Below the pieces are notes generated by a model. The model did not search any database. It was not told the DNA's origin and worked only from the letters and a program-made list of their open reading frames with translations. The translations under genes were made by a program, and so were the position numbers. Source: Malachius bipustulatus (taxonomy: Eukaryota; Arthropoda; Insecta; Coleoptera; Melyridae). Taken from it: 64,000 nt of DNA. The stretch lies in NCBI GenBank assembly GCA_910589415.1, contig OU342637.1, positions 42,438,162-42,502,161 on the forward strand, in the 5' to 3' direction. Positions 32,152 to 42,274 of the stretch are shown here, piece after piece. The stretch's first letter is position 1. Every line of letters begins with the position of its first letter.

Positions 32152-32352
32152 TCTAATTTAAATTTGCCACTAAAGATTCTTTACAGAACAAATTAGAAAA
32201 ACTTTCGTACAGCATGCGAGGAGAAGACTGAAGACATGGACGGTACCGTTTCGTCCTTATTATGGACTCATCAGCATATCATATCAGTCAGCTCTAAACC
32301 ACACATGCTATACGAAATTTGGAAGAATCTTTAGTGGCAAATTTAAATTAGA
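32152..32352. mobile_element. 201-bp inverted-ended element hosting a hammerhead ribozyme
   Basis: A perfect 29-bp inverted repeat closes the element: TCTAATTTAAATTTGCCACT... at 32152-32180 and its complement at 32324-32352. The interior contains the hammerhead at 32226-32289 on the minus strand and no ORF. Possible identities are a retrozyme-like non-autonomous retroelement or an inverted pair of Penelope-type ends. Confidence 0.65.
32226..32289 (-). ncRNA. Type I hammerhead self-cleaving ribozyme
   Basis: On the minus strand all core elements are present in order. Stem I outer helix GACTGA (32284-32289) pairs with TCAGTC (32226-32231). Stem I inner helix GATATG (32275-32280) pairs with CATGTC (32233-32238), with one G-U. 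Between the helices is a small asymmetric internal loop, as in natural fast ribozymes. Then come CTGATGA (32268-32274), stem II GTCC/GGAC closing loop ATAATAA, GAAA (32249-32252), the short stem III palindrome CGGTACCG (32241-32248) and the cleavage triplet GTC. The self-complementary stem III suggests cleavage may be more efficient as a dimer. This is the minimal type I layout known from Penelope-like elements and retrozymes. Confidence 0.85.
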
Positions 32353-32608
32353 ACCTAAATCCCAATAAAATTCATCAAATATATTATATAATCAAATAAG
32401 TGGTTCAATAAAAATAATTATAAACCCTGTATAATTATATTAAACAAAAGTCGGTTTTTCTAACAGGCTATATTGTGAAGTAGATGACATGGACTATTAT
32501 TGAAAAATAAAAACGATTTCTAAGCTGCCAGGCAACATAAGTTAACATAGGGTGGAATTGTAACTTTAACATGAAATTCCCTATGGCAACGATTAAAATA
32601 AATGCACT

Positions 32609-33204
32609 GTATACAGGGTGTTTCATTAAGGTAGGTAAGCGACCGTATCTCGGAAACTAATGGGCCTATAACCTCAAAATAAAAAATTTCCAGACATAAG
32701 TGATCACGAAAAATTCAATGAAAATATTTTAGATGGCCGCACTTCCGGAAATACCGCAAGTTGACACATACTCCGTTATTTTAACGGGAACACCCTGTAA
32801 AATATTTAATTTTTCAAATGTCTGAAGAAATCGAATACAGGTGGTTTTCACCATTGGAATTTAGATTGAGCGGTTTATGAGTTATAAACAAGTGAAAATC
32901 GAAAATTTTCAACTTCAAAGCAGTGTAGAACTAGAACGACTCAAGACATCTAAAAATGGTTCATGTCTCTATCCTAGCTTTTCATGTTATATCCCATTAT
33001 GCGGAGTAAATTTTAATACAGGGTGATGAAAATTATCCGTTTTTTCATCACCCTGTATTAAATTTTAAACAACATAGTATAGGATACTATGTGAAAAGTT
33101 AAGATAGGGACACGTAAACGGTTTTTAGATATCTTGAGCCGTTCTATTTCTACACTGCTTTGAAGTTGAAAATTTTCGATTTTCAGTTACAAATACTTAC
33201 AAAT
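32609..33204. repeat. Diverged relative of the 858-bp MITE, foldback around 33030
   Basis: It starts near TATACAGGGTGTTTCATTAA. The segment GTTTATGAGTTATAAACAAG...AAGCAGTGTAGAA is mirrored at 33035-33200, and the centre is a palindrome around TACAGGGTGATGAAAA...TTTTCATCACCCTGTA. Shared blocks with 49770-50627 place it in the same superfamily. Confidence 0.65.
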
Positions 33205-34755
33205 TGAGCTAGGTAGCAAAAATTTAAATGAGAGAACGATCTTGCACCTAACAATTTGTTTTCAAGTTTGAAAAAAATATTTACAAGAATAGTATGTACG
33301 TATACAAAGTAAAATTTTTAACAAAATCAATTAAACATACGCCATTTTTTAAATTCTTACAATAAATATCTGAAACTTCCACACTTCACTATTGAAATGA
33401 CATTAATAGATGTGAGCGATATAAAAAAAAATCTTCAAGTTTTAGTTTGAAAAATACAGAGCACAAAATTATTTCAAACTTACAAAAGTGACAAATTTGA
33501 TTTTGTTGGTCATTTACAAAGACCGATAATTTTAGTAAAAAAATGTGATGGTGAAACTTTACAGGTACAGTTTGATAAGCTTGAAACTTTTACTTTAAAA
33601 TGATCTGTTTAGTTTTATTGAAAAAGTTGAATAGATATATTTTTCTATTTTTTAAACAAAAATCAAATTTCTTTTAGTCCGAATTACGTGAAATTCATTG
33701 TTAAATTAACTTAGATAGGTAGCTTTAACAAAAACAACAAAAAAAATTGCTTTGTCTAACTCATATATTTTTATAATAGGACCTCAAAACAGTACATTCA
33801 GTGAAAAATATATACGAGTATTTTTTTGATTTTATTTTAATTTATATTCTCAAGCTAAAATTTAGCTATGATGTAGCTTATAATCATGAATTAGAAAAAA
33901 TTTGTTTGAAAGTTAGAGAGAGATACCTAGAGCATAATTATGAGAATATTGAGCAGGGGCTCGGGATTTATAGCTTTTATATCGAGATACCTATTGATTT
34001 TTATTTGTTCTATTATTATTATAGCCGTTTTTAATAAATCAGTTTTTTGATCCGGCCATATTTGATCAGTCATTCTGAAATTCTATTTTTATAACATTTT
34101 ATTTTTGATCAGCTATCTCACAAACACTTTAATATAATTTTTAGTTAAACTTTTGAATTACTTTTTATATGTATAATGCTTTCTATAAGATATCAAAGTG
34201 ATTTCAAAAGTTTTTCAAAGGCCCGTTCTTTTGCTAATTATTCTGAAACGATGTATGTTTTTTTACTTAAGCCTTTACTCTACTGAAAAAAAAAATTGAT
34301 CGGTTCGGCACTGCTAAAAACATTCAGTTCATAAAATATTTATCCATTGACAAATCCGTATGAATTTACTAATCTCCATCTCGAATCATTTAAGGTCGTG
34401 TATTCGAAACAAGATAGGTAGGTACATAACATACACAGCTATACTTTAAATTATTCATATAAAGTGGTATACATTCGCCTATGTGACTTCCGGATATTTG
34501 GCAACACTTCTGGACGCCACTACGTATCTGTCATCAAACTAGGCTATAAAATTGTCTGGAAGCCAGTTCGTATTTTGCGTGAACAGCTTATATACGAAAT
34601 TTTTTTTTTGAAAAATCGTTACCCCTCTTTTGATATTATTGTTATTCAGCTTCCCCTCATTCCATATATGCAAAAATTTTTGTTTATATATTATCGGTTG
34701 CTAGGGAAGTCAGGTCGCCCTCTCAACATAACGGAAGTCACAGCTTAACACGTAT

Positions 34756-34757
<2 letters not shown>
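33205..34757. other. AT-rich sequence without recognised genes
   Basis: Open stretches at 33801-34034 and 34464-34748 lack any domain. A weak inverted pair GTGACTTCCGGATA (34480) and ATAACGGAAGTCAC (34728) may be a small MITE. Confidence 0.35.

Positions 34758-34802
<45 letters not shown>
34758..34802. repeat. (TA)n microsatellite
   Basis: About 22 uninterrupted TA units, directly outside the left PLE arm. Confidence 0.95.
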
Positions 34803-34811
<9 letters not shown>

Positions 34812-34874
34812 TTATAAATTAATCTAGTGGGCTGGTTACGGCACTGTGTGGCGAGAAAAATGAAACTTCTTTCT

Positions 34875-34937
34875 TAGTACACTCTTTATTTTTTTCCAAC
34901 GTTTCGGAGCTGGTTTGGCTCCTTCATCAGGGTACTA
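34875..34937 (-). ncRNA. Hammerhead-like motif in left PLE tail
   Basis: Inverse copy of the motif described at 41521-41582. It lies downstream of the PLE ORF in the tail, where Penelope elements are known to carry hammerhead motifs. Confidence 0.45.
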
Positions 34938-35512
34938 CAACAAGACAATGTGAAGGTAAGTTGCTGGATCTATCTTATATTCGAACAATTAATTTAACTA
35001 AGTAGGTACTTACAAAATGTTGAGGTTAATTCAAAGCACATGGCTAACATTCTTAGGGGATCATTATTTCAGAGATTTTAAAAACAAAACTGGCAGAACT
35101 ATCAAGAACATGTTAAATAGGACAACTCCTGTAGGTTTAATTCACTTTTACATATTTACAACACATTTAAAATTTAAAATTAAAATATTTGGATGGTGGA
35201 TGACGAATTATTCATGTCTTCACGACCATCTTGTCACTATTGCAGCGAGGTGATTGATAACTGAGAAAAATTTTTTAAAAAATTTTTTAAAATGATTTGT
35301 TGAGACAAGATGACGGTTGACATAATTGACATGTGAAAAGAAGAGAGAGAACTGACAGATGTTACTTCAAGTTGGTGGATTGTCTTCTGTCTTGTTGACT
35401 GATTGATGTGAATAAATTATTTTTTGGGCTAACCAGCTCACTACTACACCCACTATTGAATTGAGGTGAAAACCACTTGGGAGATGTTACATTAGATTTT
35501 AACTTTATTATA

Positions 35513-36545
35513 CAGGGTGATTCAGACCACCCGTACACCCCTTTTTTCTCGAAAACGGCGCATGGGATTTTTTTGGTAGATAAGCCTCTTTACTAAATCG
35601 AGACCAAGGAATTGAATTATGATACTTGCGAGCTGCGGAATTTCCGGGAAATCGGAAAATTTACTACCAACTTTGAAATTTTAAATGTAACTCTAGATCA
35701 AATTGGCCATATTTGCGAAGGTCTTTGGAAAAGAAACAACTTTTGTAAAAAACATTTTTTCCTATCAACTTTCCATTGCTGAGATATGACAAACTGAAAT
35801 TTCATACAGTCTACAGGCATTTTATACAAATTTCCGAACGCACCCCAAAAATCAGTTCCAGAGATAACAGGTAACAATTTTTTATGGATTTGTCATTTTT
35901 GACAGTTGCAACAAAAACCAAACGAGAATGATGTGTGCGATTAGGATACCGCTGAGCATACAATCTCTGAGCTGCTGAATAATTCTGATGACATTCACCC
36001 AGTACCATCAACATTTCAAAAATTTCTTCGTTTGTGTACGCCATATTCACGAAACTAATCTTTTTATTACTTAAATATTCGACTTTTAAATTCAAACTAA
36101 GCATTTTAAAGACGCTACTGTCAAAAATGATACAACTGTCAAAAATGATGCAACTGTCAAAAGTGTCAAGCCATGAAAAATGGTTGTCTGTTATCTGTGG
36201 AACTGATTTTTGGGGTGCGTTCGGAAATTTGTATAAAATGCCTGTAGACTGTATGAAATTTCAGTTTGTCATATCTCAGCAATGGAAAGTTGATAGGAAA
36301 AATTGTTTTTTACAAAAGTTGTTTCTTTTCCAAAGACCTTCGCAAATATGGCCAATTTGATCTAGAGTTACATTTAAAATTTCAAAGTTGGTAGTAAATT
36401 TTCCGATTTCCCGGAAATTCCGCAGCTCGCAAGTATCATAATTCAATTCCTTGGTCTCGATTTAGTAAAGAGGCTTATCTACCAAAAAAATCCCATGCGC
36501 CGTTTTCGAGAAAAAAGGGGTGTACGGGTGGTCTGAATCACCCTG
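35513..36545. mobile_element. 1,033-bp TA-target TIR element carrying DUF4817
   Basis: The ends are CAGGGTGATTCAGACCACCC and its inverse GGGTGGTCTGAATCACCCTG, with TIRs of about 355 bp. TA flanks both sides. The homologous position in the other PLE arm (about 40954) has one TA and no element, so the boundaries and duplication are certain. The unique centre (about 35873-36187) encodes a DUF4817 start. TA target and CAGGG ends point to the Tc1/mariner (IS630) group. Confidence 0.93.
35811..36044 (-). CDS. DUF4817 helix-turn-helix protein start (truncated transposase)
   Basis: From ATG 36044 the protein reads MAYTNEEIFEMLMVLGECHQ, followed by AQRLYAQRYPNRTHHS, a textbook DUF4817 domain (a helix-turn-helix at the N-terminus of arthropod transposase-like proteins). 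After residue 43 the sequence runs into the element's own inverted repeat and no longer resembles a protein, ending at TAG 35811. The domain sits in the unique centre between TIRs. Compared with a complete transposase of about 300-400 aa only the first tenth remains. A short repeat CAACTGTCAAAAATGAT in the leader upstream of the ATG (36110-36160) could be a binding site or chance. Confidence 0.75.
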   Translation of the reverse strand: MAYTNEEIFEMLMVLGECHQNYSAAQRLYAQRYPNRTHHSRLVFVATVKNDKSIKNCYLLSLELIFGVRSEICIKCL

Positions 36546-36663
36546 TATAGCACTGATATAAATAATTTGTTTGATTTATATAGCCCCATACAACAATAGA
36601 TTACATAATTGATGTTTTTATCCACTACAAGACAATGAGACTGCTGTCACTTTATTTATTTAA

Positions 36664-38643
36664 TTATGCTAGTGATATGAGATATGAATAGATGTTACTC
36701 AGATTTTTTGTGTCTGTATTAGAATTCATTGAATTTTTATTTTTTTGGATGTAAACCATTTCTAAAAAGGACCTTTTCGATGTTCTGTCCTCAGTTTCCA
36801 AAATTCTAGACTCGGCATAGTTCATTACATGACCGGTGGTTCTACAGTGTGTGGCCAGTGCACATTTTTTGTTTGTTTTTTTGGTGTCACTTTTGTGTTG
36901 AGTTATTCTTTGTTTGAGTTGTTGGGATGTCTGCCCTATGTATGTTAGGTCACAGTTGGAGCAGGGAATGCTGTATACTACACCCCATTTTTTTTCCTTT
37001 TCTATTGGGTCTTTTAGTCTAGAGAAAAGGTTGTTGATTTTAAATTTGTTACTTTTAGCAAATTTCAGGTTGTCCATTTTCAGCACAGAGATGAGTCTGT
37101 CGGTAAGGTTGTTAATCAGTGGTAGAGCCACATATCTCGTCAATGGATTCTCTCGGGGGGAGTTGGAGGTCTCTCTATTTTCTATTGGTGTTCTTTGATT
37201 TGGTTGGGGGGTGTTGGTTGGAAGAGAGGTGCTAAAGAGATGTTTGTTAATTATACTGTTAGGATAACCGTTTTTTAGTAGGATGGACCTGAGCTTGACC
37301 AGATTCTCCCGTCTTAGTGATGGATGACATATTTTTATTATTCTATTTTTTAGGCCTATGATTAGGTTGATTTTTTGTTTAATCGGATGGTTAGATTTAT
37401 AATGTATGTATCTATCTGAATTAGTAGGTTTTCTGTACCAATCAACCATAATTGTGCCGTTTTCTTGTCTTATAGGTTTGGTATCCAGGAAAGGAACACT
37501 GTTGTTTGTTTCTCTTTCCATTGTAAATTGGATGTGTTGATTGAAACCGTTGAAAACTGTCAACGTTTCATCAACCTTGTCCTTTGGGATGGCTGTTAGA
37601 ATGTCATCCACATATTTTTTAATGAATGGAAGAGGAAAAGATAAACGGGGTATCACCTGGTCAAGGACGAGGTCCATGACTAACCTCGCCAAGGACGGGC
37701 TGAGTATCGACCCCATGGGGCAACCAAAAATTTGTTTGTATATGTTCCCTTCGAACGAAAAGTAGCTACAGTCGAAAGTCAGCTTGATCAGTTCAATGAA
37801 TAGGTCACATGGAATGTTAGTGAATTGGCTGATGGAATGCCATTTGTTTCTGATGCTGAACAGAGCTAGGTCTAGGGGGATGTTGCTATATAGAGAAACT
37901 ACATCAAGACTCACCAGTACATAATTTTCTGGCAGCGTCATGTTGTTAGCGAATTGTGAAAATTCGAAAGAATCCTTAACAAAATATGGGTCGTTTTCAT
38001 TATCGAATGAAGATGTAATTATGTCTGCTGCTAATTGGGAAAGAGATGAAGTGGGGGTATTGATAGACGCAACGATAGGTCGGAGTGGTGTGTTGGCTTT
38101 GTGGATCTTGGGTAAGCCATAGAAAAAACCTGGGACAGTGTTGTAAGAATACATTTGTTTGCCTTTTCGTTGGTCTATGTATCCCTTATCGACAAGATTT
38201 TTTATGAAATCGTTGGTTCTTTTTTGAAATGTTAGAGTGGGGTCTCTGGTTAATCTCGAGTAATATTTATTGTCATTTAGGATTGTTTCAGCCCTCTCTC
38301 TGTACTGGTCTTTGGACATTGCTACTGTGACATTACCTTTATCTGCTTTAGTTATAATGCACTCAGGGTGATCTTTGAGGAATTTTTTTGTCTTGTAAAA
38401 AAGTGATTGTAAGTACGTCTTTTCCTTATTTGAATTTGTTAGTGCGTCTGTTATCATATATGTTACCCTAGCCCTCAAACTGTCTCGGTTTTGTATTTCA
38501 TGCAAAGTGATTAAATCTTCTACCTCAGCTAGTAACTTTGGAATGTTAATTAGTTCCCTTGGCATGGTTATGCTAAATTTAGGTCCGAGTGACAGCAGTG
38601 CACGAATGTCTGGAGGGAAATGAAAATCACCCAAGTTTTTAAA
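36664..38643 (-). CDS. Penelope reverse transcriptase/GIY-YIG endonuclease, left copy (5'-truncated)
   Basis: Apart from a few codons at the junction the protein is the same as residues 65-723 of the right copy, starting at FKNLGDFHFPP. RT blocks: NYVLVSLDVVSLYSNIPLD (motif A), FGCPMGSILSPSLARLV (motif B), KKYVDDILTA (YVDD). The C-terminal GIY-YIG endonuclease begins VVYSIPCSNCDLTYIGQT. There is no frameshift or stop. It lacks a start codon: the first 64 residues of the right copy are missing, and the frame runs into the 38.65-kb junction without an ATG. A Penelope copy truncated at its 5' end and joined to a second copy is typical of this class. Confidence 0.93.
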   Translation of the reverse strand, partial: FKNLGDFHFPPDIRALLSLGPKFSITMPRELINIPKLLAEVEDLITLHEIQNRDSLRARVTYMITDALTNSNKEKTYLQSLFYKTKKFLKDHPECIITKADKGNVTVAMSKDQYRERAETILNDNKYYSRLTRDPTLTFQKRTNDFIKNLVDKGYIDQRKGKQMYSYNTVPGFFYGLPKIHKANTPLRPIVASINTPTSSLSQLAADIITSSFDNENDPYFVKDSFEFSQFANNMTLPENYVLVSLDVVSLYSNIPLDLALFSIRNKWHSISQFTNIPCDLFIELIKLTFDCSYFSFEGNIYKQIFGCPMGSILSPSLARLVMDLVLDQVIPRLSFPLPFIKKYVDDILTAIPKDKVDETLTVFNGFNQHIQFTMERETNNSVPFLDTKPIRQENGTIMVDWYRKPTNSDRYIHYKSNHPIKQKINLIIGLKNRIIKICHPSLRRENLVKLRSILLKNGYPNSIINKHLFSTSLPTNTPQPNQRTPIENRETSNSPRENPLTRYVALPLINNLTDRLISVLKMDNLKFAKSNKFKINNLFSRLKDPIEKEKKWGVVYSIPCSNCDLTYIGQTSQQLKQRITQHKSDTKKTNKKCALATHCRTTGHVMNYAESRILETEDRTSKRSFLEMVYIQKNKNSMNSNTDTKNLSNIYSYLISLA

Positions 38644-40829
38644 TTGGGATTCCACGATTGGAAAAAGAAAACAACAATATTTTAAATAAATTATATGAAA
38701 GATTACCTAGAGCAGTAATCAATGAATTCATTAGAAGACAACAAATTTCTTACAATCGTAAATTTCACTCGATTAAAAACACTAACATCACTAAATTAAA
38801 TAAGTTAAAAAAAAGGGAAATCCAACTTGTAAAAACAGAGGACAGCTGGTTTAAAAACTTGGGTGATTTTCATTTCCCTCCAGACATTCGTGCACTGCTG
38901 TCACTCGGACCTAAATTTAGCATAACCATGCCAAGGGAACTAATTAACATTCCAAAGTTACTAGCTGAGGTAGAAGATTTAATCACTTTGCATGAAATAC
39001 AAAACCGAGACAGTTTGAGGGCTAGGGTAACATATATGATAACAGACGCACTAACAAATTCAAATAAGGAAAAGACGTACTTACAATCACTTTTTTACAA
39101 GACAAAAAAATTCCTCAAAGATCACCCTGAGTGCATTATAACTAAAGCAGATAAAGGTAATGTCACAGTAGCAATGTCCAAAGACCAGTACAGAGAGAGG
39201 GCTGAAACAATCCTAAATGACAATAAATATTACTCGAGATTAACCAGAGACCCCACTCTAACATTTCAAAAAAGAACCAACGATTTCATAAAAAATCTTG
39301 TCGATAAGGGATACATAGACCAACGAAAAGGCAAACAAATGTATTCTTACAACACTGTCCCAGGTTTTTTCTATGGCTTACCCAAGATCCACAAAGCCAA
39401 CACACCACTCCGACCTATCGTTGCGTCTATCAATACCCCCACTTCATCTCTTTCCCAATTAGCAGCAGACATAATTACATCTTCATTCGATAATGAAAAC
39501 GACCCATATTTTGTTAAGGATTCTTTCGAATTTTCACAATTCGCTAACAACATGACGCTGCCAGAAAATTATGTACTGGTGAGTCTTGATGTAGTTTCTC
39601 TATATAGCAACATCCCCCTAGACCTAGCTCTGTTCAGCATCAGAAACAAATGGCATTCCATCAGCCAATTCACTAACATTCCATGTGACCTATTCATTGA
39701 ACTGATCAAGCTGACTTTCGACTGTAGCTACTTTTCGTTCGAAGGGAACATATACAAACAAATTTTTGGTTGCCCCATGGGGTCGATACTCAGCCCGTCC
39801 TTGGCGAGGTTAGTCATGGACCTCGTCCTTGACCAGGTGATACCCCGTTTATCTTTTCCTCTTCCATTCATTAAAAAATATGTGGATGACATTCTAACAG
39901 CCATCCCAAAGGACAAGGTTGATGAAACGTTGACAGTTTTCAACGGTTTCAATCAACACATCCAATTTACAATGGAAAGAGAAACAAACAACAGTGTTCC
40001 TTTCCTGGATACCAAACCTATAAGACAAGAAAACGGCACAATTATGGTTGATTGGTACAGAAAACCTACTAATTCAGATAGATACATACATTATAAATCT
40101 AACCATCCGATTAAACAAAAAATCAACCTAATCATAGGCCTAAAAAATAGAATAATAAAAATATGTCATCCATCACTAAGACGGGAGAATCTGGTCAAGC
40201 TCAGGTCCATCCTACTAAAAAACGGTTATCCTAACAGTATAATTAACAAACATCTCTTTAGCACCTCTCTTCCAACCAACACCCCCCAACCAAATCAAAG
40301 AACACCAATAGAAAATAGAGAGACCTCCAACTCCCCCCGAGAGAATCCATTGACGAGATATGTGGCTCTACCACTGATTAACAACCTTACCGACAGACTC
40401 ATCTCTGTGCTGAAAATGGACAACCTGAAATTTGCTAAAAGTAACAAATTTAAAATCAACAACCTTTTCTCTAGACTAAAAGACCCAATAGAAAAGGAAA
40501 AAAAATGGGGTGTAGTATACAGCATTCCCTGCTCCAACTGTGACCTAACATACATAGGGCAGACATCCCAACAACTCAAACAAAGAATAACTCAACACAA
40601 AAGTGACACCAAAAAAACAAACAAAAAATGTGCACTGGCCACACACTGTAGAACCACCGGTCATGTAATGAACTATGCCGAGTCTAGAATTTTGGAAACT
40701 GAGGACAGAACATCGAAAAGGTCCTTTTTAGAAATGGTTTACATCCAAAAAAATAAAAATTCAATGAATTCTAATACAGACACAAAAAATCTGAGTAACA
40801 TCTATTCATATCTCATATCACTAGCATAA
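38643..40829 (+). CDS. Penelope reverse transcriptase/GIY-YIG endonuclease, right copy
   Basis: The frame is open from the junction (38643) to TAA 40827, about 723 residues counted from codon 38658. That codon is TTG, and no ATG occurs before MPREL (about residue 90), so this copy is also slightly truncated or uses an upstream start that is missing. Positions: RT motif A aspartate about 311, YVDD at 408-411, GIY-YIG VYSIPC at 620-625 and YIGQT at 632-636. Penelope elements reverse-transcribe their RNA at a nick and use this endonuclease or open ends for insertion. The intact frame in both copies and their near identity indicate recent mobility of the family. Confidence 0.93.
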   Translation: MGIPRLEKENNNILNKLYERLPRAVINEFIRRQQISYNRKFHSIKNTNITKLNKLKKREIQLVKTEDSWFKNLGDFHFPPDIRALLSLGPKFSITMPRELINIPKLLAEVEDLITLHEIQNRDSLRARVTYMITDALTNSNKEKTYLQSLFYKTKKFLKDHPECIITKADKGNVTVAMSKDQYRERAETILNDNKYYSRLTRDPTLTFQKRTNDFIKNLVDKGYIDQRKGKQMYSYNTVPGFFYGLPKIHKANTPLRPIVASINTPTSSLSQLAADIITSSFDNENDPYFVKDSFEFSQFANNMTLPENYVLVSLDVVSLYSNIPLDLALFSIRNKWHSISQFTNIPCDLFIELIKLTFDCSYFSFEGNIYKQIFGCPMGSILSPSLARLVMDLVLDQVIPRLSFPLPFIKKYVDDILTAIPKDKVDETLTVFNGFNQHIQFTMERETNNSVPFLDTKPIRQENGTIMVDWYRKPTNSDRYIHYKSNHPIKQKINLIIGLKNRIIKICHPSLRRENLVKLRSILLKNGYPNSIINKHLFSTSLPTNTPQPNQRTPIENRETSNSPRENPLTRYVALPLINNLTDRLISVLKMDNLKFAKSNKFKINNLFSRLKDPIEKEKKWGVVYSIPCSNCDLTYIGQTSQQLKQRITQHKSDTKKTNKKCALATHCRTTGHVMNYAESRILETEDRTSKRSFLEMVYIQKNKNSMNSNTDTKNLSNIYSYLISLA

Positions 40830-41520
40830 TTAAATAAATAAAGTGACAGCAGTCTCATTGTCTTGTAGTGGATAAAAACATCAATTATGTAATCTATTGT
40901 TGTATGGGGCTATATAAATCAAACAAATTATTTATATCAGTGCTATATAATAAAGTTAAAATCTAATGTAACATCTCCCAAGTGGTTTTCACCTCAATTC
41001 AATAGTGGGTGTAGTAGTGAGCTGGTTAGCCCAAAAAATAATTTATTCACATCAATCAGTCAACAAGACAGAAGACAATCCACCAACTTGAAGTAACATC
41101 TGTCAGTTCTCTCTCTTCTTTTCACATGTCAATTATGTCAACCGTCATCTTGTCTCAACAAATCATTTTAAAAAAGTTTTAAAAAAATTTTTCTCAGTTA
41201 TCAATCACCTCGCTGCAATAGTGACAAGATGGTCGTGAAGACATGAATAATTCGTCATCCACCATCCAAATATTTTAATTTTAAATTTTAAATGTGTTGT
41301 AAATATGTAAAAGTGAATTAAACCTACAGGAGTTGTCCTATTTAACATGTTCTTGATAGTTCTGCCAGTTTTGTTTTTAAAATCTCTGAAATAATGATCC
41401 CCTAAGAATGTTAGCCATGTGCTTTGAATTAACCTCAACATTTTGTAAGTACCTACTTAGTTAAATTAATTGTTCGAATATAAGATAGATCCAGCAACTT
41501 ACCTTCACATTGTCTTGTTG

Positions 41521-41582
41521 TAGTACCCTGATGAAGGAGCCAAACCAGCTCCGAAACGTTGGAAAAAAATAAAGAGTGTACT
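41521..41582 (+). ncRNA. Hammerhead-like motif in right PLE tail
   Basis: TAGTAC (41521-41526) and GTACTA (41577-41582) can pair as stem I. CTGATGA (41528-41534) is followed by stem II GGAGC/GCTCC with loop CAAACCA, then GAAAC (41553-41557). There is one extra A before stem II, an extra C before the core, and no convincing stem III or NUH cleavage site. I regard it as a degenerate or structurally variant hammerhead. The location fits known Penelope hammerheads. Confidence 0.5.
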
Positions 41583-41699
41583 AAGAAAGAAGTTTCATTT
41601 TTCTCGCCACACAGTGCCGTAACCAGCCCACTAGATTAATTTATCTGTTGTTTCAACGAGTACGGCGTTACTCCGTTTCAAATATTTATATATTTATAT

Positions 41700-42270
41700 A
41701 TATATTTATATATTTCTCCAAAATCGCGAAATTTTGATTTTAAAAACGCTCCTGTGGCTTTATCTTTTAAGATTAGTGAACGAAATTTTGGGTCCTTGTG
41801 AAATTTGGGAATGACGTTGGATTTTCGTTGAAAAACTTTCCAAAAGTCCCATCACTTCTACAGGGTGTCCCTTCAAAATTCCAGGTATCCGGTTTTTGTC
41901 ATCTCATTTCAGGTCGCAGTTTTGAATCTAGGAGGCTGAAATTTTTGTGGGAGTAAGATATCTATAAAAACTGGTCTGGTATTGTACTTGAGCAAAATCG
42001 GTCGAGCCGTTTCAAAATGGCGGTCATTTTAATTTTTGAAAAATTTGCTAATATTTGAACCCCTGTATGAGCAAGATGGGAAAAAAACTTTGAAATCAAA
42101 TTAACAGGATTTGAAGAAAATTATTGGAAATTTGAGTTAATGCAATAAAATTAGCATATTTTCCATTAATAAGCCAGTGTCGTGGGTAGGAAAAAGGGTG
42201 AAAATGTGTCAATTCTATAACCGTTTATGAGTCCATTTTTGAAGAAGTTGAACCGAAATTTTCCATTTTT
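41700..42270. repeat. Dispersed repeat, inverse relative of 4290-5165
   Basis: GTGGGAGTAAGATATCTATA, AAATCGGTCGAGCCGTTTCA and AAGCCAGTGTCGTGGGTAGG follow, in inverse order, the blocks seen near 4.3-5.1 kb. It includes CAGGGTGTCCCTTCAAAA at about 41861. No coding content. Confidence 0.65.
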
Positions 42271-42274
42271 TTTT

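Larger units (their letters stand above)
34814..41644. mobile_element. Head-to-head pair of Penelope-like elements (2,795-bp arms)
   Basis: 34814-38643 is the reverse complement of 38850-41644. Subtracting the 1,033-bp MITE and its 2-bp target duplication from the left arm leaves exactly 2,795 bp, the same length as the right arm. The arms differ at very few positions that I could find (for example an A/T run near 35280). A 206-bp spacer (38644-38849) belongs to the right copy, which is longer at its 5' end. Both copies meet with their 5' sides, and the 3' tails point outward. Confidence 0.95.

Noticed and set aside
34464..34748. 94-codon plus-strand ORF before the (TA)n tract
   Set aside because: No domain, AT-driven composition, and it overlaps a probable small inverted-repeat element.
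34814..41644. Giant palindrome as an assembly artefact (fold-back read)
   Set aside because: The two arms are not identical in structure: only one carries the 1,033-bp MITE, the right copy has 206 bp of extra 5' sequence, and outer flanks differ. A simple fold-back read would not produce this, though long-read confirmation would be welcome.
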